Of a stretch of 64,000 nucleotides of DNA, positions 17,540-28,500 are shown one piece after another (the first letter of the stretch is position 1; each line of letters begins with the position of its first letter). The stretch is from Dulcicalothrix desertica PCC 7102 (GTDB taxonomy: Bacteria; Cyanobacteriota; Cyanobacteriia; Cyanobacteriales; Nostocaceae), in contig NZ_RSCL01000018.1 in assembly GCF_003991905.1 (NCBI RefSeq), forward strand, positions 62,001 through 126,000, in the 5' to 3' direction. The translations under genes were made by a program, and so were the position numbers. The notes beneath the pieces are model-generated. The model made no database searches. It was not told the origin of the DNA and saw only the letters and a program-made list of their open reading frames with translations.

Positions 17540-19557
17540 GGTTTTTGATTCCTAGTTAATAACTTTTGGATTACCGAGTTTAGGTATTTCAGGCTAACTG
17601 GTTTCAGAATAAACTCATCGGCGCCAGCTTCAATACATTTGTTTTTACCCTCAGACAATGCAGTTAAAGCAATTATTGGGGTTTGTGAAAGATCAGGTAC
17701 TTCACGCATACGTCCAATTGCAGCCAAACCATCAAGTTTTGGCATTTGCACATCTATAACAATTAGCTGAGGATTCTGCTCTATGGCAAATTCAACAGCT
17801 TCTAATCCATCACGTGCAATAGTAAATTGATAACCACATACTGTTAAAAATTCGCAAATTAACTCAGCATTAGTAATATTATCATCTGCTACTAAAATTA
17901 AGGGTTTATTTATACTATTATAATTACTATTCTCTTCTGTTAATATAAATGATTTTATAGATTGGTAAGTAGATTGATGTGTAAAATCAGAATAATTTAA
18001 CTGTGGAGCAGTAATCAGTGGTAGTGTACAAGTAAAGCAACTTCCCTTACCAACTTCACTAGAAACTGTAACATTACCTCCATGCATATCTATAATTTTT
18101 TTAACTAGAGCCAATCCCAACCCAGTACCTGAATAGCTGCGGGACAATGAAGCATCAATCTGTACAAATGGTTGAAACAATTTATTAAAATTTTTAGCAT
18201 CAATCCCAATACCAGTATCAAAAACTCGAAAGTAAATTTTCTTTGCTTCTTTATCAACATTGACGACAAGTTCAACAGTTCCGCCATTTGCCGTAAATTT
18301 AATACCATTACTCAATAGGTTTATTAAAACCTGACGTATACGAAGTGCATCAATCCATACTTTATCTATAGTAGGAGCAATTGTAAACGTTAGTGTTATA
18401 TTTTTTTTACATGCAAGTTGTTTAACAAAAGGACAAATAGAATTACACAGAGTATTGATATCTACTAAACTTTTATCTAGTTTCAAATCACCAGACTCAA
18501 TTTTTGTCAAATCGAGAATATCGTTAATTAAATCTAAAAGGTTTTGTCCGCAATTTTGAATATTTGATATTGCTTTTTTTTGTTTTTCAACTAATGGTGC
18601 ATAAACTTCATCAATTAAACCTTCTGATAAACCTAAAATGGCATTTAAAGGTGTGCGTAACTCGTGACCCATATTCGCCAAAAATTCATCTTTCATACGA
18701 GTCGCACAAGCTAGCTCCGAATTTATTTTGCCTAGTTTACTCAAAGCTGTCTCTAAACGTCTACGGTTACTTATGTCTCGTACAGCAATTATAGCAAATT
18801 TTCTATAGTTATAATTAACTACTGTCCCCCTAACTTCACCATCAAAAGCGCTACCATCTTTATGTAAACCAGTAGCTTCGATGAAAGATTCACAGCCAAG
18901 TTCCAGTGTCTTAAAAAAATTTTCGAGAACATAATGTGAGTTTTGATGTATGTACTTACTTATACAAGCTTTTAACAACTCTTCATATGTGAAACCGTGC
19001 ATTTTGCAAGCAGAAGAATTTGCTTCAACTAAAAGTCCTGCCTCTAAATCATATATAAATACGCCATCGCTGACAGTTTCAATAATTCTTCGCATCATGC
19101 CAATGCTACTTTCTTGTTCGAGAAGAGTATTTTTCAAAGCTGGAATAATATTTGCCTTAGTTATTATCCCCTCTACATCACCATTCTGGGATAGTACGAT
19201 TAAACTATCTAACTGGTTATCAAACTTATCTAATATATAGTCAATACTTTTAATTTGTGAGCGCATTAGCGTTACCAACGGTTGAGTTAACGCATCTGCA
19301 ACTCTAACAAATTCTATCTTTTTCCCTGCTGCTATCTGTCTGACTATATCTCCACTTGTTAATACTCCTATGGGAATCGAATTTTCTACGACTACAGCAT
19401 TTAAAATGTGGCTTTGTTCTGTCTTACCTTGACATACTAGGGTAATTGCTTCTGCAACAGATACATTAGGGGCTACTAGAGGGCAAACTTCAATTACCTC
19501 ATCCAAAACTGACGACAGGTAATTAAATGATTTTGCCGACAAAAATTGAGAGCGCAT
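17536..19557 (-). CDS. CBS-PAS hybrid histidine kinase with C-terminal receiver
   Basis: About 673 aa from the preferred ATG at 19557; a start at 19647 in the same frame would add 30 residues of basic sequence. Order: paired CBS domains (first ~170 residues, PIGVLTSGDIVRQIA), PAS domain with GVFIYDLEAGLLVEANSSAC, coiled coil, HisKA (FLANMGHELRTPLNAIL), HATPase_c (VLINLLSNGIKFT, DTGIGIDAKN, GTGLGLALVKKI) and receiver (PQLIVIDVQMPKLDG, FILKPVSLK). CBS pairs usually bind adenine nucleotides, so energy status is a possible input. Neither start has a clear Shine-Dalgarno sequence. Confidence 0.9.
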   Translation of the reverse strand: MRSQFLSAKSFNYLSSVLDEVIEVCPLVAPNVSVAEAITLVCQGKTEQSHILNAVVVENSIPIGVLTSGDIVRQIAAGKKIEFVRVADALTQPLVTLMRSQIKSIDYILDKFDNQLDSLIVLSQNGDVEGIITKANIIPALKNTLLEQESSIGMMRRIIETVSDGVFIYDLEAGLLVEANSSACKMHGFTYEELLKACISKYIHQNSHYVLENFFKTLELGCESFIEATGLHKDGSAFDGEVRGTVVNYNYRKFAIIAVRDISNRRRLETALSKLGKINSELACATRMKDEFLANMGHELRTPLNAILGLSEGLIDEVYAPLVEKQKKAISNIQNCGQNLLDLINDILDLTKIESGDLKLDKSLVDINTLCNSICPFVKQLACKKNITLTFTIAPTIDKVWIDALRIRQVLINLLSNGIKFTANGGTVELVVNVDKEAKKIYFRVFDTGIGIDAKNFNKLFQPFVQIDASLSRSYSGTGLGLALVKKIIDMHGGNVTVSSEVGKGSCFTCTLPLITAPQLNYSDFTHQSTYQSIKSFILTEENSNYNSINKPLILVADDNITNAELICEFLTVCGYQFTIARDGLEAVEFAIEQNPQLIVIDVQMPKLDGLAAIGRMREVPDLSQTPIIALTALSEGKNKCIEAGADEFILKPVSLKYLNSVIQKLLTRNQKP

Positions 19558-19829
19558 TACAGTAAGGATAATTTTATGTAATTTGGTAATTATTGTAATC
19601 GCAATTTTATAGGATTTTCTGCCCCGCCAAACATATTTTTGTAACATTTCTCTTAATTATGCAAAAATTGCATTGATAACTTTCAAGTTTGTAATAATAT
19701 AAATTAAATGTAGCAATTTTGAATAAATATTTACTTTCTTCAATTAATTTGATTGTTTTGTACACTTTGTTTAATATGTAAAATATACAAATTAATAATT
19801 TATCTTTTACTGAAAATATTTTAACCTTG

Positions 19830-22580
19830 CTACGGCGCCCTATTAACAAGTAAGCTTTCAGAAGGCGCCGTTAATGTAAAGTAAAAAGTAGTTCCGACTT
19901 CTGGCTCTGATTCTGCCCAAATATTACCATTGTGACGCTCAACAATTTTCTTACAAATCGCCAGACCAATACCAGTACCAGAAAATTCATTACGTGTATG
20001 CAAGCGACGGAAAATCTCAAAAATGCACTCGATGTATTGCGGTTTAATGCCAATTCCGTTGTCTTGTATCCAAAAAAGGTATTTATGAGTATACAAAGAA
20101 CTCTCTATTTCTTTAACTCCAATATGAATCTGAGGTTGTTGCCGACAAAACTTAATGGCATTGGCAATTATATTTTGGAATACTTGTACTAGCTGAGTTC
20201 TGTCTGCAAGTACTCTCGGTAAAGTATCGTGGGTAATATTCGCTTGACTTTCGGTAATACTTACTTGTAAATTAATCATGGCTTGGTTAAGAACTGAGTT
20301 AGAGTCAATAACAGTAAATTCTTCGTCACGAATACTAACGCGAGAGTACTTTAACAAGTCATGTACTAATTGATGCATTCTTTTACCAGCATCAATAATA
20401 ATTTTTATATATCTTTGCGCCGATTCATCTAGATGTTCTTGATATTTTGCTTCTAGAATTTGGGTAAAACCGATTATTGCTCGTAATGGTTCCTGTAAAT
20501 CATGGGAAGCTATATAAGCGAATTGTTCTAAATCTTGATTAGAACGTAATAATTCTTGATTTAATTTTTGTAACTCTGCTTCGCTGATTTGTAAAGCTGC
20601 TGTACGCTGTTGAACTCTTGTTTCGAGTTCTTGGTTAAGTTGAAAAATCGCTGCTTCCGCTTGTTTACGTTCTGTAATGTCAGTAATTGAACCTACAGCT
20701 CTAATTGGAATTCCTGCTTCGTTCCACAGAGCTTGTCCGCGCGCTAAAAGCCATTTATAAGAACCATCTTTACAGTGCATACGATACTCACTACTATAAT
20801 ATGGAGTCTGGCGAGTAAGATGAGCTTCAAATGATTTTTTTAATATTTCTTGATCTGTTGGATAGATTAAATCAAACCATTCACTGAAAGTTGTAATCTC
20901 ATTATCTTCATATCCTAGCATCTTGCGACAGCGTGGAGATAAAAAGTGGCGCCCGCTAATTAAGTCATGGTCCCAAATTCCATCTTTGTTACCTTTGATT
21001 GCCAATTGCCAGCGCTGTTCTTGTTGTAGTAGTTCTAATTCTGCTTGCTGACGTTGTAAAGCATTAGTAAATATTTCGCCAACAATTTTTAATAATCTCA
21101 CGCTATTCTCTGACCATGCTTTTTCTTGCTCAAACGTTGCAAACCCTAATACCCCAAAACAGCTACCTTGATAGTTTAAAGGTATAGAAATCAGCGACTT
21201 AATATTATTTTGATGCCAGTTTTCACGGTCAATTGCCGCTTCTTCTGGTAGTTCTAACAAACTTGTAAAGTATACAACATCACCTTGCATTGCTCGCGTG
21301 TTTGCCCAAGAAAAAGAATTATACGGAAGATTCTGAATATTTTCAATGTGAGGTGTAAACCCTGGTGCCACCCACTCATAAATCATCTTAATAAAAGTTT
21401 TATCATCTGAAAATTCTATAATAAAACTAGTATCAACCTGGCTAAACTCACTAATTTCTTGTAGAGCTGAATTAATACTATCTGGAATTTCTGAACAAGA
21501 CAAATTAATAAAACGTGTAGAAATTCTAGCAACAAGCTGGTCAAACTCAATTTGATACTGTAAAGCAATCTCTAACTGCTTACGTTGTGTAGTATCTTGA
21601 AAGAAAATAAATAAGCCATCTTGTGTAGGATAAATTCGATTTTCATACCAGCAATTCCAGGGTGGGTAATATTCCTCGATTTGCATCATCCGCTGTTCTG
21701 CAATAGCTTGATAATAAGTATGGTAAAATTTTTGTCCTATTCCATCAGGAAATTCTGTCCAAATATGCTTGCCAATTAACTCTTCTGGTGTGCGATTAAA
21801 AATTTTTCCTGCTCTTTGGTTAACATAAGTATAATTCCAGTTATTATCTAAAGCTACAAAAGCATCTGTTGTACTTTCTAAGAAACTCGCCAATTGCGAT
21901 TTTGCAGCTTTTTTTTCTAAGCTAACAGCTTCTTGAGATAACACTGTGTTAACAAATATTTGCTTCCGCAGTAATAAATACACACTTATAAGTAAGATTA
22001 AACCAAAGCCATATCCCAAGCCTACTAATATATTAGTTCTACTAATACTCCTGCTTGTTTGTTGCATTCGCAATTTCAATAAGCTTTTTTCTTCATCTTC
22101 TATCTCTTGAAATATAGTCTCAATCGGTTCGTGCAACAGACTATTTTCTTCTGTAATGGCAGTTTGAGATGATAAATCTTTAGGATTTTGCCTGAATCGC
22201 TTGATTGACTTATCAAAAAAAATAAATCTTTTGTCAATTAATGGCTTGAGTTTATCTAGTCTACGTTGTTGCTTAGAGTTATCTTTTGTTAAGTCATATA
22301 ACTTATTTAAAGATTTGTAAACTTTGTCTTGATCTTGTTGATAGTTCTTAATATAAGATGGCTTACCTATTAAAACAAAACCCCTGCGTTTACTTTCAGC
22401 ACTGATAAGTCCAACATTTATATCCTTGATGGTTACCATTACACTGTAGGTATGAATGACCCATTGTTTATCTTGGTTTGACTGTCTTACACTCAAGTAA
22501 GAAGCAATTATCACACCAGACAGTAATGCTAATGCACAACTGAAGGCGCCTGAAATTACTTTACTTGAGACTTGGTTCAT
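19830..22580 (-). CDS. CHASE3-PAS-GAF-PAS histidine kinase
   Basis: 916 aa, membrane-anchored. A first helix (~8-28) and a second (~182-203) flank a CHASE3-type periplasmic sensor (INVGLISAESKRRGFVLIG). Then come PAS (~225-335, ALDNNWNYTYVNQRAGKIF), GAF (~345-510), PAS/PAC (~525-640), HisKA (FAYIASHDLQEPLRAIIGF) and HATPase_c (QVFQNIIANAIKFC, IQDNGIGIKPQ, GTGIGLAICKKI). The HDLQEPLR H-box is that of phytochrome-like cyanobacterial kinases. There is no receiver or output domain. It lies between the cytoplasmic kinase group and the surface-protein cluster, both on the same strand, and is the only kinase here able to sense outside the membrane. Confidence 0.92.
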   Translation of the reverse strand: MNQVSSKVISGAFSCALALLSGVIIASYLSVRQSNQDKQWVIHTYSVMVTIKDINVGLISAESKRRGFVLIGKPSYIKNYQQDQDKVYKSLNKLYDLTKDNSKQQRRLDKLKPLIDKRFIFFDKSIKRFRQNPKDLSSQTAITEENSLLHEPIETIFQEIEDEEKSLLKLRMQQTSRSISRTNILVGLGYGFGLILLISVYLLLRKQIFVNTVLSQEAVSLEKKAAKSQLASFLESTTDAFVALDNNWNYTYVNQRAGKIFNRTPEELIGKHIWTEFPDGIGQKFYHTYYQAIAEQRMMQIEEYYPPWNCWYENRIYPTQDGLFIFFQDTTQRKQLEIALQYQIEFDQLVARISTRFINLSCSEIPDSINSALQEISEFSQVDTSFIIEFSDDKTFIKMIYEWVAPGFTPHIENIQNLPYNSFSWANTRAMQGDVVYFTSLLELPEEAAIDRENWHQNNIKSLISIPLNYQGSCFGVLGFATFEQEKAWSENSVRLLKIVGEIFTNALQRQQAELELLQQEQRWQLAIKGNKDGIWDHDLISGRHFLSPRCRKMLGYEDNEITTFSEWFDLIYPTDQEILKKSFEAHLTRQTPYYSSEYRMHCKDGSYKWLLARGQALWNEAGIPIRAVGSITDITERKQAEAAIFQLNQELETRVQQRTAALQISEAELQKLNQELLRSNQDLEQFAYIASHDLQEPLRAIIGFTQILEAKYQEHLDESAQRYIKIIIDAGKRMHQLVHDLLKYSRVSIRDEEFTVIDSNSVLNQAMINLQVSITESQANITHDTLPRVLADRTQLVQVFQNIIANAIKFCRQQPQIHIGVKEIESSLYTHKYLFWIQDNGIGIKPQYIECIFEIFRRLHTRNEFSGTGIGLAICKKIVERHNGNIWAESEPEVGTTFYFTLTAPSESLLVNRAP

Positions 22581-22698
22581 ACTGATTATTTGACTTGATA
22601 TCTAAATATAAATTAACTAATATAGGCGCTTATTTGGAGTATAGTAACAAAATTATTGTTACAGCTGTATCGGCGCCAATCTCGTTTAAATCATAACT

Positions 22699-25290
22699 CT
22701 ATTTCACCCTACCTCGGAAACGGATAAAACCGTATGAACTAGCAGGTATACCGGGAGCAGTCGCATTTGGTAAATTTCCTAACTTAACGACTATAGCACC
22801 GTTGGTATTAGAACCATCGCACTTGATACCTGGATACTTAATCATGGGGTCAATACCTGGGGATAAATATTCTGCTGTATCCCCATCGCTGATATTAGTT
22901 AAGGATTCTGTGGCGCCGTTGTATTGCCAAATGATACCGCGATCACCACTAGGAAGACCACTTGTGTTTTTAGTTGGAAAATTATTGAATGCAGTCGGGA
23001 TAAAGGTAGCATTATCGGGAACGCGATCACATATCAAAACATTATTTGCGGTTGTGTCACCTGTGGACAAGTAGTAGATAGTGTATTCGATTTCATCATT
23101 TGGTCGAACATTACCACCATTTGTACCACCAACTAGGAAAGTGTTTATGCTAGGCCATTTGTTAGTATCTTCGGAGGTTGTGGGCGTAGGGTTAATAATG
23201 CTAACATTGTTGTCATCGTATGGATTAGTATTTTCGTCTTTGTATTTAGCCAAGTCGTCACCGTCTTTAGTGGAAGTTAAACCGTTGACCGCAGTAATAC
23301 GCTTGATTAGTAAGACATTTGGGTTGCTTGGAGCATCAAAACCAAAGTTTTGGTTAGTAACAGAACTGGCGGAAACATTAACTGATAGGCTGTTTGCTGT
23401 ACCCAAAGTCAAGCCAGCAGGAATATCACTATCGTTTGTGTCTACTTGAATGATGTAATTACCGCTAGTCATTCCAGTAAAGCTGTATTGGCCGCTAGTA
23501 TTAGTGTTCGTGATGGCAATAATTGTCCCAGTACCATCTAACAATTTCACAGTGATATTGGCAGGTAAGGTTGGTTCACCACCATCGAAATCATCACCGC
23601 GATCACTATCTTCGTAAACTGTTCCGGAAACAGTATAGGTTGGGTAAAAGCCAAAGTTCTGATTATTAACAGCACTACCAGAGACAGTTACCGGAAGATT
23701 ATTGTTTGTACCCAATATTAATCTAGCAGCGATATCAGTATCTGTGGTATCGACTTGGATTTTGTAACTACCGTTAGTGATATTAGTGAAGGTGTAAGTT
23801 CCATTGCTCTGTGTCAGAGTTGTTGTGATGACATTATTGTTGATATCAAGTAGTTTTACTGTAATATTTGCTGGTAGTTTGGGTTCACCTGCATCTAAAT
23901 CATCACCCATATCAGTATCTTCGTAGAGTGTACCGGAGATAGTAGTAGTGGCAGGAGTTATTGTTGTAATAGTAGGGTCTCCAGGTGTGAGCGTATTAGG
24001 GTCGTCAGTAGGCATACCACCCGTTGGATTTCCTAAGTAAAAAGTCGTTCCTTGGTTGTTAACGTTAGTTGGGGGGTTGACGGTATTCACCCTAATTCGA
24101 TATTTGATTGTCACTTTATAGCTGCTACCCGTACCAATTACCCCTGGTTTCAGACCTGGTGATTGAATTGTCGCACCATTCGCAAATGGAAATGTTCCCC
24201 CAGTCGCATCTGTAACAGCTACACCATTCATTGTAGTACTTGCTGCTATGTAGGTAGTACCTACAGGAACTGGGTCTTTAAAAGAAGCTTTAGTAGCAGG
24301 TACACTACCTATATTTGTAGTTGTTATCGTGTACTCCATCACATCTCCAGGTAGAATATCACTTCCTGTGCTACCACTAACTTTGGTGTACGTTTTAGTC
24401 GATTGAAGATTAGGAGTTGGTGCAGCACAACTTGCGTAGTCTGTACCTACAACACCAGCAGTTGTTGCTGGGTTAAAAGTAATCGTTCCTATTGCAGTAG
24501 GGGTTCCTGTATTGGTATTGACTTCATACATAATACTGTTGCTTCCAGCAAAAGCATAAAGCTTACCATCTGGTTTGAATGCCAAACTATTAAATTGTGT
24601 GCCAGCTGGGGCTGTAGCAAGAAGATTGGCTGGAGAAGATACAGAGAGATTATCAATATCGATAGTGTACAAATTGGCATCCGCAGCAAGGAAGAGAACA
24701 TTATTCCCATCAAATGCCATATCTCCATTTGCCCCAGAAACGCCAGATAGAGTTTTACTACTGATTTGGGCGCCAGTTATGGGGTTGATTTCAAATAATG
24801 TTGTGGAGGTTGCCACAAATAGTCGTCCGCTAGGAGAAAAAGCTGCGCGGACAGTTGTTGAATTAGCGTTAAATGTTATTGCTAGCTGCGTGTGAGTATT
24901 AGTTACAGGATCCCAGTAAGCAACTTTGGTGCTAGATATGTCACGGGATACATAAAATAATCTACCTGTGCTAGGTTCTAGAGCAGCAGCTGCGCTCAAG
25001 AATAAAGTATTGGTTGCTACTGTTCCAGTATTAGCAGTGGCAGCATTATAAGCAGCGTTAGCGACATTAACATTGTAGATTTTGCTGAAATTAGTACCCG
25101 TATTATCAATTCCATATAGTATTGAACAGTAAGGTGCTGTTTGTGCCTTAACTTTGGGCATGAGCGCAACCTGGCTAATTGCAAGCAACCCCATGATTCC
25201 TGTTGTCCCAAGTATTCCAATATGAATTTGAGATGCTTTTTGTGTATTTGAATAAGCAATAGCTTTTAAAGTTTTAAATAAACTTTTCAT
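22699..25290 (-). CDS. Secreted DUF11/SdrD-like surface protein with N-terminal beta-propeller
   Basis: 863 aa from the ATG at 25290; an in-frame TTG lies at 25326. A signal peptide (~15-50, ending near KVKAQTA) is followed by a propeller-like region (~55-290: LYGIDNTGTNFSKIYNVN, GRLFVATSTTLFEINPITG). Then a DUF11 domain (~295-425), two SdrD/Cna-B-like domains with the Asp-rich motif DTDMGDDLDAGE or DSDRGDDFDGGE (~445-540 and ~545-640), and a final DUF11-like domain. The Asp-rich motifs probably bind Ca2+. No LPxTG or PEP-CTERM anchor is seen, so it may be held by the outer-membrane protein encoded upstream. Confidence 0.8.
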   Translation of the reverse strand: MKSLFKTLKAIAYSNTQKASQIHIGILGTTGIMGLLAISQVALMPKVKAQTAPYCSILYGIDNTGTNFSKIYNVNVANAAYNAATANTGTVATNTLFLSAAAALEPSTGRLFYVSRDISSTKVAYWDPVTNTHTQLAITFNANSTTVRAAFSPSGRLFVATSTTLFEINPITGAQISSKTLSGVSGANGDMAFDGNNVLFLAADANLYTIDIDNLSVSSPANLLATAPAGTQFNSLAFKPDGKLYAFAGSNSIMYEVNTNTGTPTAIGTITFNPATTAGVVGTDYASCAAPTPNLQSTKTYTKVSGSTGSDILPGDVMEYTITTTNIGSVPATKASFKDPVPVGTTYIAASTTMNGVAVTDATGGTFPFANGATIQSPGLKPGVIGTGSSYKVTIKYRIRVNTVNPPTNVNNQGTTFYLGNPTGGMPTDDPNTLTPGDPTITTITPATTTISGTLYEDTDMGDDLDAGEPKLPANITVKLLDINNNVITTTLTQSNGTYTFTNITNGSYKIQVDTTDTDIAARLILGTNNNLPVTVSGSAVNNQNFGFYPTYTVSGTVYEDSDRGDDFDGGEPTLPANITVKLLDGTGTIIAITNTNTSGQYSFTGMTSGNYIIQVDTNDSDIPAGLTLGTANSLSVNVSASSVTNQNFGFDAPSNPNVLLIKRITAVNGLTSTKDGDDLAKYKDENTNPYDDNNVSIINPTPTTSEDTNKWPSINTFLVGGTNGGNVRPNDEIEYTIYYLSTGDTTANNVLICDRVPDNATFIPTAFNNFPTKNTSGLPSGDRGIIWQYNGATESLTNISDGDTAEYLSPGIDPMIKYPGIKCDGSNTNGAIVVKLGNLPNATAPGIPASSYGFIRFRGRVK
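23350..23945 (-). repeat. Two tandem SdrD-like domain repeats inside the surface gene
   Basis: Two adjacent segments of about 290 bp encode nearly the same domain: each has YEDxDxGDDxDxGEP, LPANITVKLLD and NQNFGF. Similarity is clear at protein level and partly at DNA level, which indicates internal duplication. Confidence 0.75.
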
Positions 25291-25487
25291 CGGTTCTACT
25301 CTATAACTAATTTTTTTGACTATCAAAAATTCGTATATTTTATGGTTTCACTGACGGTAAAATTTGCAAGACATGGCGCATATTATAAAAACAAGCACAT
25401 GAATAAATAATGTATAAATCAAACTAATTGTTGTTCTTCCTTTTCATTTCCAAAATCTACTTTTTTATAGCTTCATAGGTTGTGTGG

Positions 25488-25508
25488 AGACGTAGCACTG
25501 CTACGTCT
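25488..25508. repeat. 10-bp inverted repeat AGACGTAGCA / TGCTACGTCT
   Basis: Perfect 10-bp arms around a single base, lying between the surface gene ending at 25540 and the next one starting at 25290 on the minus strand. It resembles the GTAGAGACG palindromes. It could fold in RNA and separate the two genes, but lacks a T-run. Confidence 0.6.
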
Positions 25509-25539
25509 TTGTCAAATCGTGGTGTATTTACCTTTCTTC

Positions 25540-28500
25540 TCAAAATTTATTTGGTAAAGTTCTGCGTTGATTTTTGTATTTTAGTAGAGTTTGCACTACT
25601 GATTCTTGTTGCTGGCTAGCTGGACGTTTTTGCAGTCCAAATCCGTCAAATAGTTCATTTAGTTTGACTGTTAGTCCTAAATAAACGCCTCCAGCAGAGC
25701 GTGTACCTGAGAAGTCACGGTCATCAACTTTACCAAAGACGTAACCAGCAGAAAGTCGTAGGTCTGGGGTGAGGTAGTAACCTGTTTCAACGACGAACCC
25801 GGTTTCAGTATTGTCAGATTGACCAATCCACCTTGCCTCACCAACTAAATCTATGCTGTATCCTAAACGGTACGTAGCTCTAAATTGTGCCAAATTTACG
25901 CTAGCGCTACCGATTAAGTCGCTTGCTAAGTATGAGGCACTGTTGCGAAGAGCGTATTTACCATAAAATTCCCATTGCCAGTTGGGTGCGTAAATAGCTT
26001 CGGCGGCAAATGTATGGTCTTCAGAACCCGTGCCACTACCGAGAAGAATTGTATCTGGAATTACTGATGGATTTTTGCGATATTCATAGCGTAATAAGGC
26101 GTTAAATTTGTCGTTACTGGGGTCGCGGTATGCTACACCAAGTCGGAGGTTGGCAATATCGCCTATACCTGTTAATTTCTGGTTTGATGCATTTGCTTGT
26201 TGGTATCGAGCTAAGGCAGTGATAGAGGGCGAAATTTTACCTGTAATTCCTGCGGTAATTACGGTGTTTGCACCTACAGAAGAAGCGCGATGTTCAAATT
26301 TGGCGCCTGCTTGGAAATTGGGATTATCCGAATATTCTAAGCCAACGCTGTAACTATCACCACCATTAAATCCGATAGAAGACGCTGCTTGTCCAACGGT
26401 GAAGGGTTGGGCAAATTGCTGTCCGGTTGCGTTACGCGCTTGGAAGTCACCGAAAATATGTTCGTAAGCAAGGTTGAGACGTAAACCAGGTGCTATTGTC
26501 CATTTGTTGTTTAAGCCTACTGCACCTTGAGTAGTAATTTCATTGGCGCCTCCTAAAATTGAATAACGTCCAGTGATGGTAGTATCACTTCCTAGTTTAT
26601 GTTCGCCATTAACGCTCAAAGAAGTGATAGAATTACCTTCAAACTGTCCACCATTATAAAACTGTTGTGCCAAGCTAACATTTACACCCGGAAGTACAGC
26701 CCAATTTAAACCGAAGATGGTTCTGTCAGGGTAAACAGTATCTTTTTCGGAAGATAATGTCAGTTCGTTTTGCGCTTGAAAGGTAAGATTCTTTGTGATG
26801 GGAACACTTAATCTAGAACGCAGTTGGTCAGATTTACTGGAAAGGGAATTTGTGGAAATTCTGTCTTCGCGATTACGATGAATCCAATCAAAATCTAAAA
26901 TAGCATTACCAAAGCGTTGTTGAATCCCTGCCAGAACAGTTGTTAATGAATTATCGACTTTACTACCAGGAACTGCTTCAACACGAGGTGTAAATAAATC
27001 TTCAAAAGTATTTAGCGGTTGCGGTGCAATACCAAAGTTATCTTCGTGGTCGTATTGCAAGCGTAAATTCGTACTCTCCGACAGTTTACCCGTTAGTTGG
27101 GCGCCGTAACGAGTTTGTCCGGGAACAAAACTTATTGTGGCATTATTCGCAAACCCAGTATCGGCAAAGCGATAATATGCGCGTCCTTGAAGACCTTTGA
27201 ATATTTGCCCTTCAGCTTCCAAACGGTACGCATCACCCTTAACATCCGTCATTAATTCCGAATTATTACGTGAGCGTGCAAATTCAGCGATAAATTTACC
27301 TTGAGAACCAAACGAAATTAAAGCATCTGCACCAAATAACTCAAAATCGCGTACACCTTGGTCTTCTTTTAAATAGGTTCCAGCTATCCAGCTTTCTTGG
27401 TTCAAACCGCGCGCAAGGTTATATTGCAGGCGCCCTGCAAAAATATTACTATTAGAATCCTGACTATCATATTGATAAGTAGTGACAATTCGGCGTACTA
27501 AAACTTCACCATCCTTACCAATATCAGTTCGCAGAATCGGTTCCCGAAATAAAATTGTCCCTCTGTCATAATCAATATCGTAGTCAGCACCGCGATTTAA
27601 TTGTTTGCGTTCCAATACAGTCCCCGGACGGTTGAGTTCTTCCAACTCCAAGAAAATATTTTCACTTCCAGGAACTAAAATTCGTCGCGAAAGGAAGTAA
27701 AAACCACTCGTTCCATCAGGTGGAATGGTGTCGCGTTGAAATCCTTGAACATTATTACCATAAAAACCCGTAACTTGGAAGTTACCAATATTGTAATTTG
27801 CTTTAAAACCGTGCAACTGACGAGTCACAGCAGTAAACTGTTGCGATGAACGAGCAAATTCTTCAGTGTTGTAGTCACCCCACATCGCATAGTCAGGTGT
27901 AGCACCCGGAATACCTGTAGAACGTTCAAACCGCAAAAAGAGACTATCTGTTGAAGGTGCAACAACATCTGTTTTAGAACTATCTCCATAAACCGGATAA
28001 TTCTGTTCGCTAAATTGATAAGTTCTAAATAAACGATTATCGCAGTTACAATCCTCATTCAAAGAACGTGAAGTATTTAAAGCACCAGTGAATAACCATT
28101 CACCAATCGCACCAGTGGCAAAAATTGATGAATTGAAATCTAACTGAGTGTTCTTATCTTTATCGGGACGGAGAAAATCGCGGAAACTACCAAAATAATC
28201 AGTTCCTCTGGCGCCCAAACGCAAATCAACAACACCTGTTACCAAACTAGGACGCAAAGCAGTTTCAAATTGCAATTGCGTATAAGCTTCCAAATCATTC
28301 GCAGTTCCCCGAATCCGAACAGTTTGCGCTTTCAAATCAGATTTTAACCTCGCAGTAAACTGTCCATTTTTGGCTTCAACCTGAAAACCAGGTTCATTAC
28401 TGTTATAGTCAACCCCAACAAACTCCCCAGAAGTCGTATATAAAGTAACAATTGCATCTCGATTTGAACGATTACCATTAGCATCAACCAATTGACCTTT

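Noticed and set aside
19607-19849. 80-codon minus-strand ORF between two kinases
   Set aside because: It overlaps the end of the upstream kinase and the start region of the next, is only Lys/Ile/Tyr-rich AT-driven sequence and has no family features.
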